Counted from the stretch's first letter, positions 18,115 to 26,685 are shown. The stretch: DNA of 32,980 nt from Planctomycetota bacterium (GCA_021413805.1 JAIOPR010000158.1:1-32980), one strand, 5' to 3'. Made by a program: numbers and translations. Notes: generated from the sequence alone by a model not told the origin.

Positions 18115-19713
18115 ATGAGCCAACCCCTGCCGCCGCGCGACCCGCGGCAAGTCAGCAGTTCGCCGACGATCCCGAAGCCCGGGGCGGCGCGGCCGCGCGA
18201 GTTCGACGTCGCGGACCTGTTCCGCGGGCCGTCCACCGTGGCCGATTCCTCGATCCCGATGGCCACCGTGCCGCTCGACGACAAATTCCGGCAGGCGTAT
18301 TACTGGATCGTCAACCACGCGATCATCACGCCGTACTACGACATCGAGTTCAACGAAGCGGCGCCGCGCTCGTTTCGCTTCGGCGGCGCGGGAACGGATG
18401 TGCGGCTCCCCACGGCGGCGTCGTTCTCGTCCTTCGTCCTGCTCCCGCTGCTCACGTTCGCGGGCCGCAAAAAAGCCCTGTTCGTCGGCGGCCCCGGCCG
18501 CGGCAAGACCGCTTCCTCCCTCCTGATGGGCATCCTCGCGGGCTACTCCCTGAAGGACATGCGCCGCGCCATGCAGCACGGCCAGCCCCAGATGACCGTC
18601 TCCGATCTGCTCGGGTCGCCGCTTCCCAAGGACCTGATCCAGGCGGACGACATGGAGAAGATCCGGATCGGGTGGCGCCAGTGGATCAAGATGCGGGTGA
18701 AGATCGTGGACGAGTACAACCGGATCCCGACGCGCACGCAGTCGGCGCTCCTGACGCTGATGTCGGACGGGTACGCCGAGGTGCTGGGCCAGACGGTGGA
18801 GTCGCCGGAAAGCGCGTGGTTCCTGACCGCGAACGACGACGCAGGGGGCGGGACGTACCAGGTGATCGAAGCGCTGAAGGACCGGATCGACGTGGTGATC
18901 AAGGCGCTGAATTTCAACCCGCGGTTTCTCGGGGACCTGCTGACGCGGATCGAGGACGGGGTGAAGCCGGAAGCGCTGGTCCCGGACGAGATCAAGTTCA
19001 CGGAGCAGGAGCTGAACGAGACGTATGCGCAGATCCTGAAGGTCCCGGTGCCGCGCGGCGTGCGGCGGCGGCTCGAGTTCTTCGCGGCGCAGTTCGACTT
19101 CTGCGACCTGGCCGCGCAGGAGGTCGAGTACAAGTCGAAGGACACGATTCACCTCGCGGGAAAGACGTTGTCCGCGACCTGCGCGAATGACTGCGGCCGG
19201 GACAAGGTGAAATGCCTCTGCAGCCAGACGGAGAACGGCCTGTCGGTGCGGAGCCTGATGACGCTCCTGACGTTCACGAAGACTCTCGCATGGTTCCGCG
19301 GCAACCCCGAAGTAACCCCGGACGACGTCCGGCAGATCGCGCCGTTCGTGCTCCACGAAAAGCTCCAGATCAACCCGACGTCGCCGTTCTTCGACCAGCA
19401 GAGCGCGCAGATTTTCCGGGTGGACCGGATCGCGTGGCTTCGGAAAGCGTGGGAACTGTCGTGCGAGGAATTCGTGCGCCTCAATCTCGACCGCGAAGAT
19501 CCCGTCGCCGAGCTCGACGAGGATTTCGACAAGGGCCTCGAAGGCGTGCCGATGGCCGTCGTCGAAAAACAGGTCACGAAAATCGAGACCCACCTCGGGA
19601 AAATCGCGAAAAACTCCAAGCTCTACGCCCACGTGCAGGCCGACGTCCTGAAACTGAAGTACTACCACCAGCGCTACTCGAACTACCGGAGGTGGCTCGC
19701 CCTGCAGGGGTGA
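18115..19713 (+). CDS. MoxR-like AAA+ ATPase with four-Cys segment
   Basis: Walker A FVGGPGRGKT, Walker B VKIVDEYNRIPTRTQSALLTLMSDG, sensor FLTANDD, and C-terminal CANDCGRDKVKCLC. Confidence 0.85.
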   Translation: MSQPLPPRDPRQVSSSPTIPKPGAARPREFDVADLFRGPSTVADSSIPMATVPLDDKFRQAYYWIVNHAIITPYYDIEFNEAAPRSFRFGGAGTDVRLPTAASFSSFVLLPLLTFAGRKKALFVGGPGRGKTASSLLMGILAGYSLKDMRRAMQHGQPQMTVSDLLGSPLPKDLIQADDMEKIRIGWRQWIKMRVKIVDEYNRIPTRTQSALLTLMSDGYAEVLGQTVESPESAWFLTANDDAGGGTYQVIEALKDRIDVVIKALNFNPRFLGDLLTRIEDGVKPEALVPDEIKFTEQELNETYAQILKVPVPRGVRRRLEFFAAQFDFCDLAAQEVEYKSKDTIHLAGKTLSATCANDCGRDKVKCLCSQTENGLSVRSLMTLLTFTKTLAWFRGNPEVTPDDVRQIAPFVLHEKLQINPTSPFFDQQSAQIFRVDRIAWLRKAWELSCEEFVRLNLDREDPVAELDEDFDKGLEGVPMAVVEKQVTKIETHLGKIAKNSKLYAHVQADVLKLKYYHQRYSNYRRWLALQG

Positions 19714-19721
19714 CGCCTCCC

Positions 19722-20870
19722 ATGCCGACCCTCGCCCCCTCCTTCACCCGCGACTGGCTCGCCACCCGCCGCGAGGAACTCAATGGCCGCTTCCGCATCG
19801 CAAAGCGCCGCTCGCCCTCGCTGGACCCGCAGGCGGTGCTCGACCTGTGCGCCCAGTTGCTCCCGGCGCTGGGCGGCACAGGCGAGGAGGGCGCAGCCGA
19901 CCTGCTCTCCGCCGCGTACGACCTCATCCTTCTTCACGCCGGCCGCGGCACGCTCACGCGCAACGGCGGCTCGAACCCGGCCGTCCCCGTGCTTTTCCGC
20001 GAAACCTTCCCCAGCCTCCGGCCGCTTCTCCTCTCCCGCCCCCGGTTTCTCCCCGGCGCGCTCTCCAACGCCGCCGAAAACCTCGGCGCCCGAGGCGAAG
20101 AATTCGCCCGGCGCATCGTCGCCGTCGGCGGGCGCCTCGAACGCGGAAACGACCTCCCCGACGCGGTCGCGCTGGTCGCATGGCGGCTGGGGGAAGCGCG
20201 CCTTCGCGTCGAGGCGCTGAAAGGCGCCGGCCGCCTGCCCGCCGCGGCGGTGCTGGAGGCGCTTCAATTGGGAGATTGGCCGCCGGAAGCGGCGTCGCTG
20301 GCCGTTGCGGGACTCGAAGCGGACGGCTGGCGGCGTCCGGACGACGCGATCTCGGAGTCCACGGTCGAATCGCTTTCCAAAGCATCGCCGCGAAAGCTCG
20401 AGGATCTTCGCAAGGCGCTGTCAACTCCCCCGCGCGCCGGGTTGGGAGAGTGGGAACCTGCCGGAAGGGTCGGCGATTTCAGCGGATTCGGCGGGGGGTT
20501 CGACGAGCCGCCGCTTCTGCTCGCCGCGCCCGAAACGACGCGCCACCGGTTCTGGGCGCTCGCTGCGAACGGCGCTTTCCGGATCGAGGCCGACATCTGG
20601 GGATGGTCCTGCCGCCCGGACCCGGCGGCGGCGGGGCTTGGGGTGAGCGAAGCGAAACCGCGCGGAATTGTGTCGTCGATCCTGTTTGGCGGGGACGACG
20701 GTGCGCCCCGGCTGGATGCGGACGGGACGCTTTCCTTCGGGGGCGAGTCGCGCAAAGTTGCAGGTGCAAAAAGTGCGACCTCCAGCATCGCCGCGGCCGA
20801 TGCGGTCGCCTGGACCATTGCGGACAGCCACCGCATCCGCATCCTTGTGCCGCGGACGCCGGCACTCTGA
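19722..20870 (+). CDS. Uncharacterised protein between AAA+ and vWA genes (helical N-terminus, beta-rich C-terminus)
   Basis: Open frame of 383 codons beginning 9 nt after the AAA+ stop; MPTLAPSFTRDWLATRREELNGRFRIAKRRSP... and C-terminal PPLLLAAPETTRHRFWALAANGAFRIEAD...DGTLSFGGESRKVAG...VAWTIADSHRIRILVP. Confidence 0.75.
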   Translation: MPTLAPSFTRDWLATRREELNGRFRIAKRRSPSLDPQAVLDLCAQLLPALGGTGEEGAADLLSAAYDLILLHAGRGTLTRNGGSNPAVPVLFRETFPSLRPLLLSRPRFLPGALSNAAENLGARGEEFARRIVAVGGRLERGNDLPDAVALVAWRLGEARLRVEALKGAGRLPAAAVLEALQLGDWPPEAASLAVAGLEADGWRRPDDAISESTVESLSKASPRKLEDLRKALSTPPRAGLGEWEPAGRVGDFSGFGGGFDEPPLLLAAPETTRHRFWALAANGAFRIEADIWGWSCRPDPAAAGLGVSEAKPRGIVSSILFGGDDGAPRLDADGTLSFGGESRKVAGAKSATSSIAAADAVAWTIADSHRIRILVPRTPAL

Positions 20871-20895
20871 TCATGAGCTTCCCCGGGATGGATGC

Positions 20896-22731
20896 ATGAG
20901 CACGACGCGAAGACTCCGCCGTGCGGCTGCTTCCCGGTCGCCGCTCGAGATCCTGTGGCGGTCGCGCTGGCCTGAGGCCCTGGCGGCGTGGTCTCCCTAC
21001 ACACAGCTTGGCGAGCCGATTTTCTGCGAAACAGATGCGAAGGCCCGGCCCTGGGGGATGGCGGGCCAGATCGCGGCGATCCGGCTGACCGACCAGCTCG
21101 TGATGGTGAACCTGGAAACCGTGCGCGCCGACAAGCTCGACGACCTGGCGCTTCCCGTCCTCGCCCACGAGATCGGGCACCACGTCTTCGTGCCGGGAAA
21201 CCTGGCGGACAACGGGCGGATGCTCGCGGCGATCCGGCGCGAGCTTTACGGGCTGCCGGGGGACGTGGCGGCGATGGTCGCGAACCTGTACGGCGACCTG
21301 CACATCAACGACCGGCTGCAGGGGCAGGGCGTGGATATCGCCGGGGTTTACCGGAAGCTGCGGGAGTCCTCCCCCGACGAAGCGAAGTCCGGGCAGACCT
21401 CGGCGGTCTGGAAGGTCTACACGCGGGCCTATGAAATTCTCTGGAGGCTTCCAAAGGAATCGCTGGCGCCGCTCGGCGTGACTCACGAGATGGAACTCGA
21501 CGCGACCGTGGTGGCCCGCCTCGTGAAACACTTCGCGGGAGACTGGCTCCGCGGCGCCCGCCGCTTCGCCGCCCTCCTCTACCCGTGGCTCATCGAGGAC
21601 AGGGACAAACAGCGGGTGCCGGATTTCATCCAGCGCGGTCTGCACGACACTAAATCGGCCGGCGCGGGAGCGGATTCCCCCGACGCCGTCCCGGACGGGC
21701 TCGCGGAAATCGGCGAAGACGAAATGGACGAGGGCGACGACTTTGACGCCGAGATGGCGGACCCGCTGGACGAGGGAACGCGAAGCGGCCGCGGGCGGAG
21801 CCGGCACCAGGAGCGGAAAGCGGAGAACACCGCTCCGGACAAAGAGGGAAAAGGCCGCCCCGGCGCCCAGTTCCGCGAGCCGTTCGAGTACGGGGAATTG
21901 CTGAAGGCCCTCGGCCTGAACCTTTCGCAACACGAGGTCACCACGCGCTATTACCGCGAACGCGCGCTTCCCAACCTCATCCCGTTCCCCGAGCGACGGC
22001 AGCCTCGCACCCTGGAGCCGATGCCGGAGGGTTACGAGACCTGGGAAGCGCAGGACCCGTTCGAGCAAATGGACCTGGCGGGGACGATCGCGCGGTCGCC
22101 GGTGGTGATCCCGGGGGTGACGACGGTGCAGCGGACGTTCGCGGAAATCCCGGGAAGCGAGCCGGCGCCGCGGCCGCTCGACCTGGACATCTACGTGGAC
22201 TCGTCGGGCTCGATGCCGAATCCCGCGACGACCATCAGCTACCTGGCGCTGGCCGGGGCCATCCTCGCCCTGTCGGCGCTTCGGGCCGGCGCGCGCGTCC
22301 AGGCAACGCTCTGGAGCGGCGCGGGTCAGTTCGCGAAGACCGACGGGTTCGTGCGCGACGAGAAGCAGATCATCGGGATCATGACCGGGTTCATGGGAGA
22401 CGGGACGGCGTTCCCGCTCAACGTGCTTCGCAAGACCTACGAGGACCGCAAGCCCGACGACCCCAACGTCCACATCGTGGTCATTTCCGACGACGGCGTG
22501 GACACGATGCTCCAGAGCGACGAGAAGAACAACAAGGGCATCGACGTCGCGCGGACGGCGCTGAAAAACGCCCGCGGCGGCGGGACCCTCGTCCTGAACA
22601 TCCCGAAGGGCGGCGAAAAACGTCTCTCGGCACTCTCGGACGCCGGCTACCGGATCCACGGCGTCCAGCAATGGGAACAACTCGTGGATTTCGCCCGCAA
22701 GTTCGTCCGCGACAACTACGCGCCGAAGTAG
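20896..22731 (+). CDS. Zincin-like metallopeptidase domain fused to vWA domain
   Basis: LPVLAHEIGHHVF (HExxH) with downstream NLYGDLHINDRLQ; vWA MIDAS DLDIYVDSSGSMPNP, GDGTAFPLN, VVISDDGVD; acidic linker between domains. Confidence 0.85.
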   Translation: MSTTRRLRRAAASRSPLEILWRSRWPEALAAWSPYTQLGEPIFCETDAKARPWGMAGQIAAIRLTDQLVMVNLETVRADKLDDLALPVLAHEIGHHVFVPGNLADNGRMLAAIRRELYGLPGDVAAMVANLYGDLHINDRLQGQGVDIAGVYRKLRESSPDEAKSGQTSAVWKVYTRAYEILWRLPKESLAPLGVTHEMELDATVVARLVKHFAGDWLRGARRFAALLYPWLIEDRDKQRVPDFIQRGLHDTKSAGAGADSPDAVPDGLAEIGEDEMDEGDDFDAEMADPLDEGTRSGRGRSRHQERKAENTAPDKEGKGRPGAQFREPFEYGELLKALGLNLSQHEVTTRYYRERALPNLIPFPERRQPRTLEPMPEGYETWEAQDPFEQMDLAGTIARSPVVIPGVTTVQRTFAEIPGSEPAPRPLDLDIYVDSSGSMPNPATTISYLALAGAILALSALRAGARVQATLWSGAGQFAKTDGFVRDEKQIIGIMTGFMGDGTAFPLNVLRKTYEDRKPDDPNVHIVVISDDGVDTMLQSDEKNNKGIDVARTALKNARGGGTLVLNIPKGGEKRLSALSDAGYRIHGVQQWEQLVDFARKFVRDNYAPK

Positions 22732-22738
22732 GCGGCAG

Positions 22739-23476
22739 TTACTTCTTCGCGGCGTGAAGCGCCAGGAGTTCGCCGCGCGCGCTGCTCCAGGCGCTGATGC
22801 CTTTCGCATTCGTCGCGACCGCTTTCTCGAACGCCGATTTCGCGCCCGTCCGGTCGCCGGCCACCGATCGCTTTTCGCCCGCGAAATACCAGCCCTCGCA
22901 GGAGCGTTCCGGCGACGACGGCGCGGCCCCGCCGTCCATGCCCTCCAGGAATTCCTTCTCGGGAACGCTTCCGCCCAGGAACCCCGCGATGCGCAGGACC
23001 CACGGTGCCGGCGGCGGATCGACACGCTTGGAGAAGTGCGAGTTCAGGTCCTTCGTGGCCGCCGCCGCATCTCCGGCACGCCCGCGGCCCACCCAGAGAC
23101 GCAACATCGCGTTGTCCTCGTGGCTCGGCGAAAGTCCCAGCGCGAGCGCCTTGCGCAGGTCCGCGACCGATTTCGCCCAGTCCAGCTGGATCGCCTGGGC
23201 GTACCCGCGCAGGCACCAGGCGCGCGCCAGGGCCCCGTCAATCTTGATCGCTTCCGCGAAATCGCTGATCGCCGCCGCCGTCTCGCCGCGGTGAAGCCGG
23301 TCCACGCCGCAATTCAGGAAAGCCGCCGCGAGCGACGGCGCGAGGACGGCCGTGTCCTCCGCTTCCGTGAATTCCCCGCCCGGGGCGGCCTTGCGTGCAG
23401 GAGCCGCCGGCCCCGGCTTGGAGGCCGGGCGGACCAGAGGAGGGTTCGTCGGGGTGTCTTTTGGGCGTTCAGTCAT
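22739..23476 (-). CDS. TPR protein, paralogous to the 17188-18063 lipoprotein but without signal peptide
   Basis: AAFLNCGVDRLHRGETAAAISDFAEAIKIDGALARAWCLRGYAQAIQ; C-terminal PWVLRIAGFLGGSVPEKEFLEG...ERSCEGWYFAGEKRSVAGDRTGAKSAFEKAV. Confidence 0.8.
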   Translation of the reverse strand: MTERPKDTPTNPPLVRPASKPGPAAPARKAAPGGEFTEAEDTAVLAPSLAAAFLNCGVDRLHRGETAAAISDFAEAIKIDGALARAWCLRGYAQAIQLDWAKSVADLRKALALGLSPSHEDNAMLRLWVGRGRAGDAAAATKDLNSHFSKRVDPPPAPWVLRIAGFLGGSVPEKEFLEGMDGGAAPSSPERSCEGWYFAGEKRSVAGDRTGAKSAFEKAVATNAKGISAWSSARGELLALHAAKK

Positions 23477-23628
23477 ATTGAAGAGTTGGGTATCGTGCGG
23501 GAAGAGGGGGGTGCGATTCAAGCACCTTTGCAGTAGGAAGGCGCGACCCTCTGATACGTTGAGACTTGGGGAATTATTCCCACCATCTCTTCCGTCAGGC
23601 TCGAAACCAGAACCGTTCCGGAGAACCG

Positions 23629-25293
23629 ATGATCCGCGAGATCGAACAGGACGGCGTGCGCCTCCGCATCGATGCGGGGCCACAGGTGATTTCGCTCGAC
23701 TGCCCCGACGATGTGGAGTGGAGCAACCCGGGGCTCGTGCCGTCGGTCGCCGCCGCGCACCCCTGGGGGTTCGTGTCCGGGTCGGTGCTCGCCGCGAAAG
23801 CGAAAGCGTTCGACGACGGGCTCATCGCGGCGGTCGAGCTGGCGATGCAGGCCGGCGCGGGAACCTTTGCAGGAAAATCGGCGTTTCTCGCGGCCGTTTC
23901 GGCAAAGTTTGCCGACCCCCGCGTCTCGGCCCTCATCCACGGCGCCCGCCAGCTCGGGTCCGGCACGCCTCCGCCATCCGCCCTGGCCGCCGCGACGCAG
24001 CAGGTCGTGGGCGACTTCCTGCGCGACGAGCGGCTGTCCAAGCCGCTCGGCTTCTACACCTGGTCCGCCGCCCTCGAGAAGATCTTCCAGCAGGATCGCC
24101 TGCTCCAGACCGAACTTCCCGACGCCGCTGCCTTCACGGACGCCGCCCGAGCTCTTCAGCCGCACCGCGCCGCCTACGAAACGTGGATGTCCCTCGCCGA
24201 GCGCCTCACCAATCCCTTCACTCGCCCCGACCTTCGCGCCGCCCTTCGCGACCTCGATCGCGGAGCCTCCCCGGAGTTTCGACGCGGCGTCGCGTTTTCG
24301 CCGCCTTCCGAATCGCCCGAGGGAGCCCTCGTGAAGCGCCTGTTTGCCACCCGGCCGATCCCCGAGGGGTTCAACCTCGCCGACGCGCTGATCGCGGAAA
24401 TCCGCAAAGGGTCCGTGGACCTCTCCCCGAAACCCGATTCCGGCTGGTACGACCGCATCGCGTGGTCGCTCGAAACTCTCGCCGCGCCGGACCGCGGGCC
24501 GGAGGCGACGAAACTCGACCTGCAGAAGAACTACCGCGACACCCTGACCGAGCTCTTCAAGGGAATCCTCGCCCTCGCCCGCGAATCGCACGTCAAGCAG
24601 CTCGAGGAACCGCGCGCCGGGTGCGGCCCGCCGCGCCCGAAGATCCGCCCGCAGCTCAGCGCCGAACCGCTCCCGACGCACTACCTGCGCCGCGCGCTCG
24701 GCTACCGGTTCGTCCGGGAGGTCCTGGAATCGACGTTTGGCGCCGCCGCGCTTCGCGACATGCGCCGGCTCACCGCCGACGGCCCGGTGGCGATTCCGCT
24801 CCCGGACGAGCTTGCCTCGACGGAAGAGCTCTTTTTCGGTGCGCACGCCGCTTCGTGCGCCGAGATCGGGCTTCCCGCCGACCCGCAGACGCCGGCGCAG
24901 GCCGCGGCGCGCTTTGCCGGCTGGGTTAAGGACCTCGCCGCTGACCCCGACCTCAAGACGGACAACCGGATGATGGTCCCGGTCTTCTTCGACGTGCAAC
25001 GAAAGCAGGTAAAAGTCTGGGTCCTGCTCGGCTGGACGAGCCGCCCGCTCAAGGCGTCGTTCAAGACGGCGCCGAAGGTGGAGATCCTGGCGACGGCGGA
25101 AAAGAAAGGCTGGTTCGGGATCGGCAAGAAGAAGGCCGAAGCCCCGGCGATCGAGTTCGAAACGGCGACGCACTCCCTGATCACGCCGGTGACAGCCGAG
25201 GTCTACGTCACGCAGCGCCTGAACCGGCAGGAATTCCGGGCGCACTGCGACAAGTACAGGACGAAGGAGGAGATCCTCGCGAATTTGAGGTAG
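23629..25293 (+). CDS. Uncharacterised 554-aa protein
   Basis: Long ORF with balanced composition and divergent promoter region; distinctive segments KPLGFYTWSAALEKIFQQDRLLQ, AAYETWMSLAERLTNPFTRPDLRAALRDLDRG; no family confidently recognised. Confidence 0.75.
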   Translation: MIREIEQDGVRLRIDAGPQVISLDCPDDVEWSNPGLVPSVAAAHPWGFVSGSVLAAKAKAFDDGLIAAVELAMQAGAGTFAGKSAFLAAVSAKFADPRVSALIHGARQLGSGTPPPSALAAATQQVVGDFLRDERLSKPLGFYTWSAALEKIFQQDRLLQTELPDAAAFTDAARALQPHRAAYETWMSLAERLTNPFTRPDLRAALRDLDRGASPEFRRGVAFSPPSESPEGALVKRLFATRPIPEGFNLADALIAEIRKGSVDLSPKPDSGWYDRIAWSLETLAAPDRGPEATKLDLQKNYRDTLTELFKGILALARESHVKQLEEPRAGCGPPRPKIRPQLSAEPLPTHYLRRALGYRFVREVLESTFGAAALRDMRRLTADGPVAIPLPDELASTEELFFGAHAASCAEIGLPADPQTPAQAAARFAGWVKDLAADPDLKTDNRMMVPVFFDVQRKQVKVWVLLGWTSRPLKASFKTAPKVEILATAEKKGWFGIGKKKAEAPAIEFETATHSLITPVTAEVYVTQRLNRQEFRAHCDKYRTKEEILANLR

Positions 25294-25308
25294 CGGACGG
25301 CGGCTGTC

Positions 25309-25421
25309 GTTGTATCAGCGCCGTTTCTGCGAAATCCGCCTTTATCAGCGTCCGCCTTTTTCGAAAAACAAACTGCGGACGCAGATACGGCGGATCTCGC
25401 TGAAACGGCCGCAGGTACAAC
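25309..25421. repeat. Long imperfect inverted repeat between convergent genes (possible bidirectional terminator / REP-like element)
   Basis: Arm 25309-25355 GTTGTATCAGCGCCGTTTCTGCGAAATCCGCCTTTATCAGCGTCCGC versus reverse complement of 25375-25421 GTTGTACCTGCGGCCGTTTCAGCGAGATCCGCCGTATCTGCGTCCGC; about 40 of 48 aligned columns identical by hand. Confidence 0.8.
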
Positions 25422-25426
25422 AGATC

Positions 25427-26410
25427 CTAAAACACCCGCTCCGTCCCGCTCCGCTTCGTCGCTTCGTCCAGCAGCCTGCCCACGAGCGGGACATACTTGA
25501 ATCCGCCCAGCCGCGCGGCCCGGGCGAACTCCCCGCGGATCTCGAGGTAGGGGTTCGGGTTCACCTCGATCACGAACGGCTCGTCGAGCTCGTTCACGCG
25601 GATATCGACACGCGCATAACTCCGGACCTGGCACGCCCGGCAGGCTTCCCGCGCCGTGTGCTCGATCTTGCGCCGAAGCCCCGCCGACAGCGCGCGGACC
25701 CGCTTCACCTGCGTCCCCTTGTACGCGGCCGACTTCGTATAGAACTTCGCCGCGCGCCCCATGATGTGAAGTTTGCGGGCGCCAAGGCCGGTGAAATCGA
25801 CCTCGAGAAGCGGCAGGACGCGGTCGAAGAGGACGGCGGCGTAGATTTCGCGGCCCCGGATGTATTCCTCGGCCAGGACCGCGTCCTTGGTCTTGTGCAG
25901 CAGTTGCTTCACCCGCGTCTGCATTTCGTCCCACGTCTTCACGAACGAGACGTCGCCGATGGAGAGTGAAGCGTCGGAGCGCATGGGCTTGACGAACATG
26001 GGGAAGTTCAGGTGGCCGCCGACGAGGTCAGGTTTTTCGCGCGTGAAGACCGCGAACTCCGGGTAGGCGATGTTGTGGAACTCGTAGAGTTTTTTCGACA
26101 GCGCCTTGTCCCCGGCAAGGGCGAGGCCCAGCGACGAATTGCCGGTGAACGGGATGCCGAGCAGTTCGAGCACCGCCGCGACGCGCGATTCCTGCTTCCC
26201 ATCGCCGCGCCATTCTTCGCACAAGTTGAAAATCACGTCGGGCGCGGTCTTGCGGATTCCCGCGACGAGCGCGTCGAGTTCCAGCGGAACGGGGAACGGG
26301 ACCGGCGCGTGGCCGAGACGGACGAGCGCGCGGGCGACCTGGAGGACGACGATGTCGGGCTTGCGGCCGCCGGGCGTGTAGGGAGAGTAGAGGACGAGGA
26401 CGCGTTTCAT
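25427..26410 (-). CDS. ATP-grasp ligase, D-alanine--D-alanine ligase-like
   Basis: PDVIFNLCEEWRGDGKQESRVAAVLELLGIPFTGNSSLGLALAGDKALSKKL, VAEEYIRGREIYAAVL-type segment (VLAEEYIRGREIYAAVLFD), ARVDIRVNELDEPFVIEVNPNPYL. Confidence 0.88.
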   Translation of the reverse strand: MKRVLVLYSPYTPGGRKPDIVVLQVARALVRLGHAPVPFPVPLELDALVAGIRKTAPDVIFNLCEEWRGDGKQESRVAAVLELLGIPFTGNSSLGLALAGDKALSKKLYEFHNIAYPEFAVFTREKPDLVGGHLNFPMFVKPMRSDASLSIGDVSFVKTWDEMQTRVKQLLHKTKDAVLAEEYIRGREIYAAVLFDRVLPLLEVDFTGLGARKLHIMGRAAKFYTKSAAYKGTQVKRVRALSAGLRRKIEHTAREACRACQVRSYARVDIRVNELDEPFVIEVNPNPYLEIRGEFARAARLGGFKYVPLVGRLLDEATKRSGTERVF

Positions 26411-26461
26411 GCGGGGCGGATGGTATCACGCCGCGGGGAGAGTTTCTCGCGACCGGTGGAG

Positions 26462-26496
26462 AGTGGCCAGCGGCGAGCGGCCAGCGGCCAGTGAAA
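26462..26496 (+). repeat. Degenerate heptanucleotide array (AGTGGCC AGCGGCG AGCGGCC AGCGGCC AGTGAAA)
   Basis: Five consecutive 7-nt units read directly from sequence. Confidence 0.75.
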
Positions 26497-26643
26497 ACTG
26501 CGGGGTCCGAGCGGCTATTTGTGCAAAGCGATGCCTGATCGGGTGAGTGCCACTGAAATTGTGGTACCGCCCGGACACATCACCACCCGCGCCGCAGCAT
26601 CCACGCAAATGCCCTTCACCAGAAAACCGGACAGGCCTTTCCT

Positions 26644-26685
26644 CGCCGCTCGCCGCTCGCCGCTCGCCGCTCGCCGCTCGCACTT
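26644..26685 (-). repeat. Heptanucleotide array (CGCCGCT x5 plus degenerate CGCACTT)
   Basis: Five perfect CGCCGCT units (reverse complement AGCGGCG) abutting the stop codon of the metallopeptidase gene. Confidence 0.9.

Noticed and set aside
17872-19668. 598-aa minus-strand ORF
   Set aside because: Antisense to the AAA+ gene; no recognisable motifs.
20479-23025. 848-aa minus-strand ORF
   Set aside because: Antisense to the zincin-vWA gene and spans several unrelated genes.
22739-23683. Longer start for the TPR gene (314 aa)
   Set aside because: Upstream extension runs through the divergent promoter spacer; ATG at 23476 is more plausible.
25309-25421. Insertion sequence
   Set aside because: Inverted repeat has only a 19-nt centre and no transposase or target-site duplication was seen.
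26644-26685. CRISPR array
   Set aside because: Direct 7-nt tandem units without spacers; not repeat-spacer architecture.
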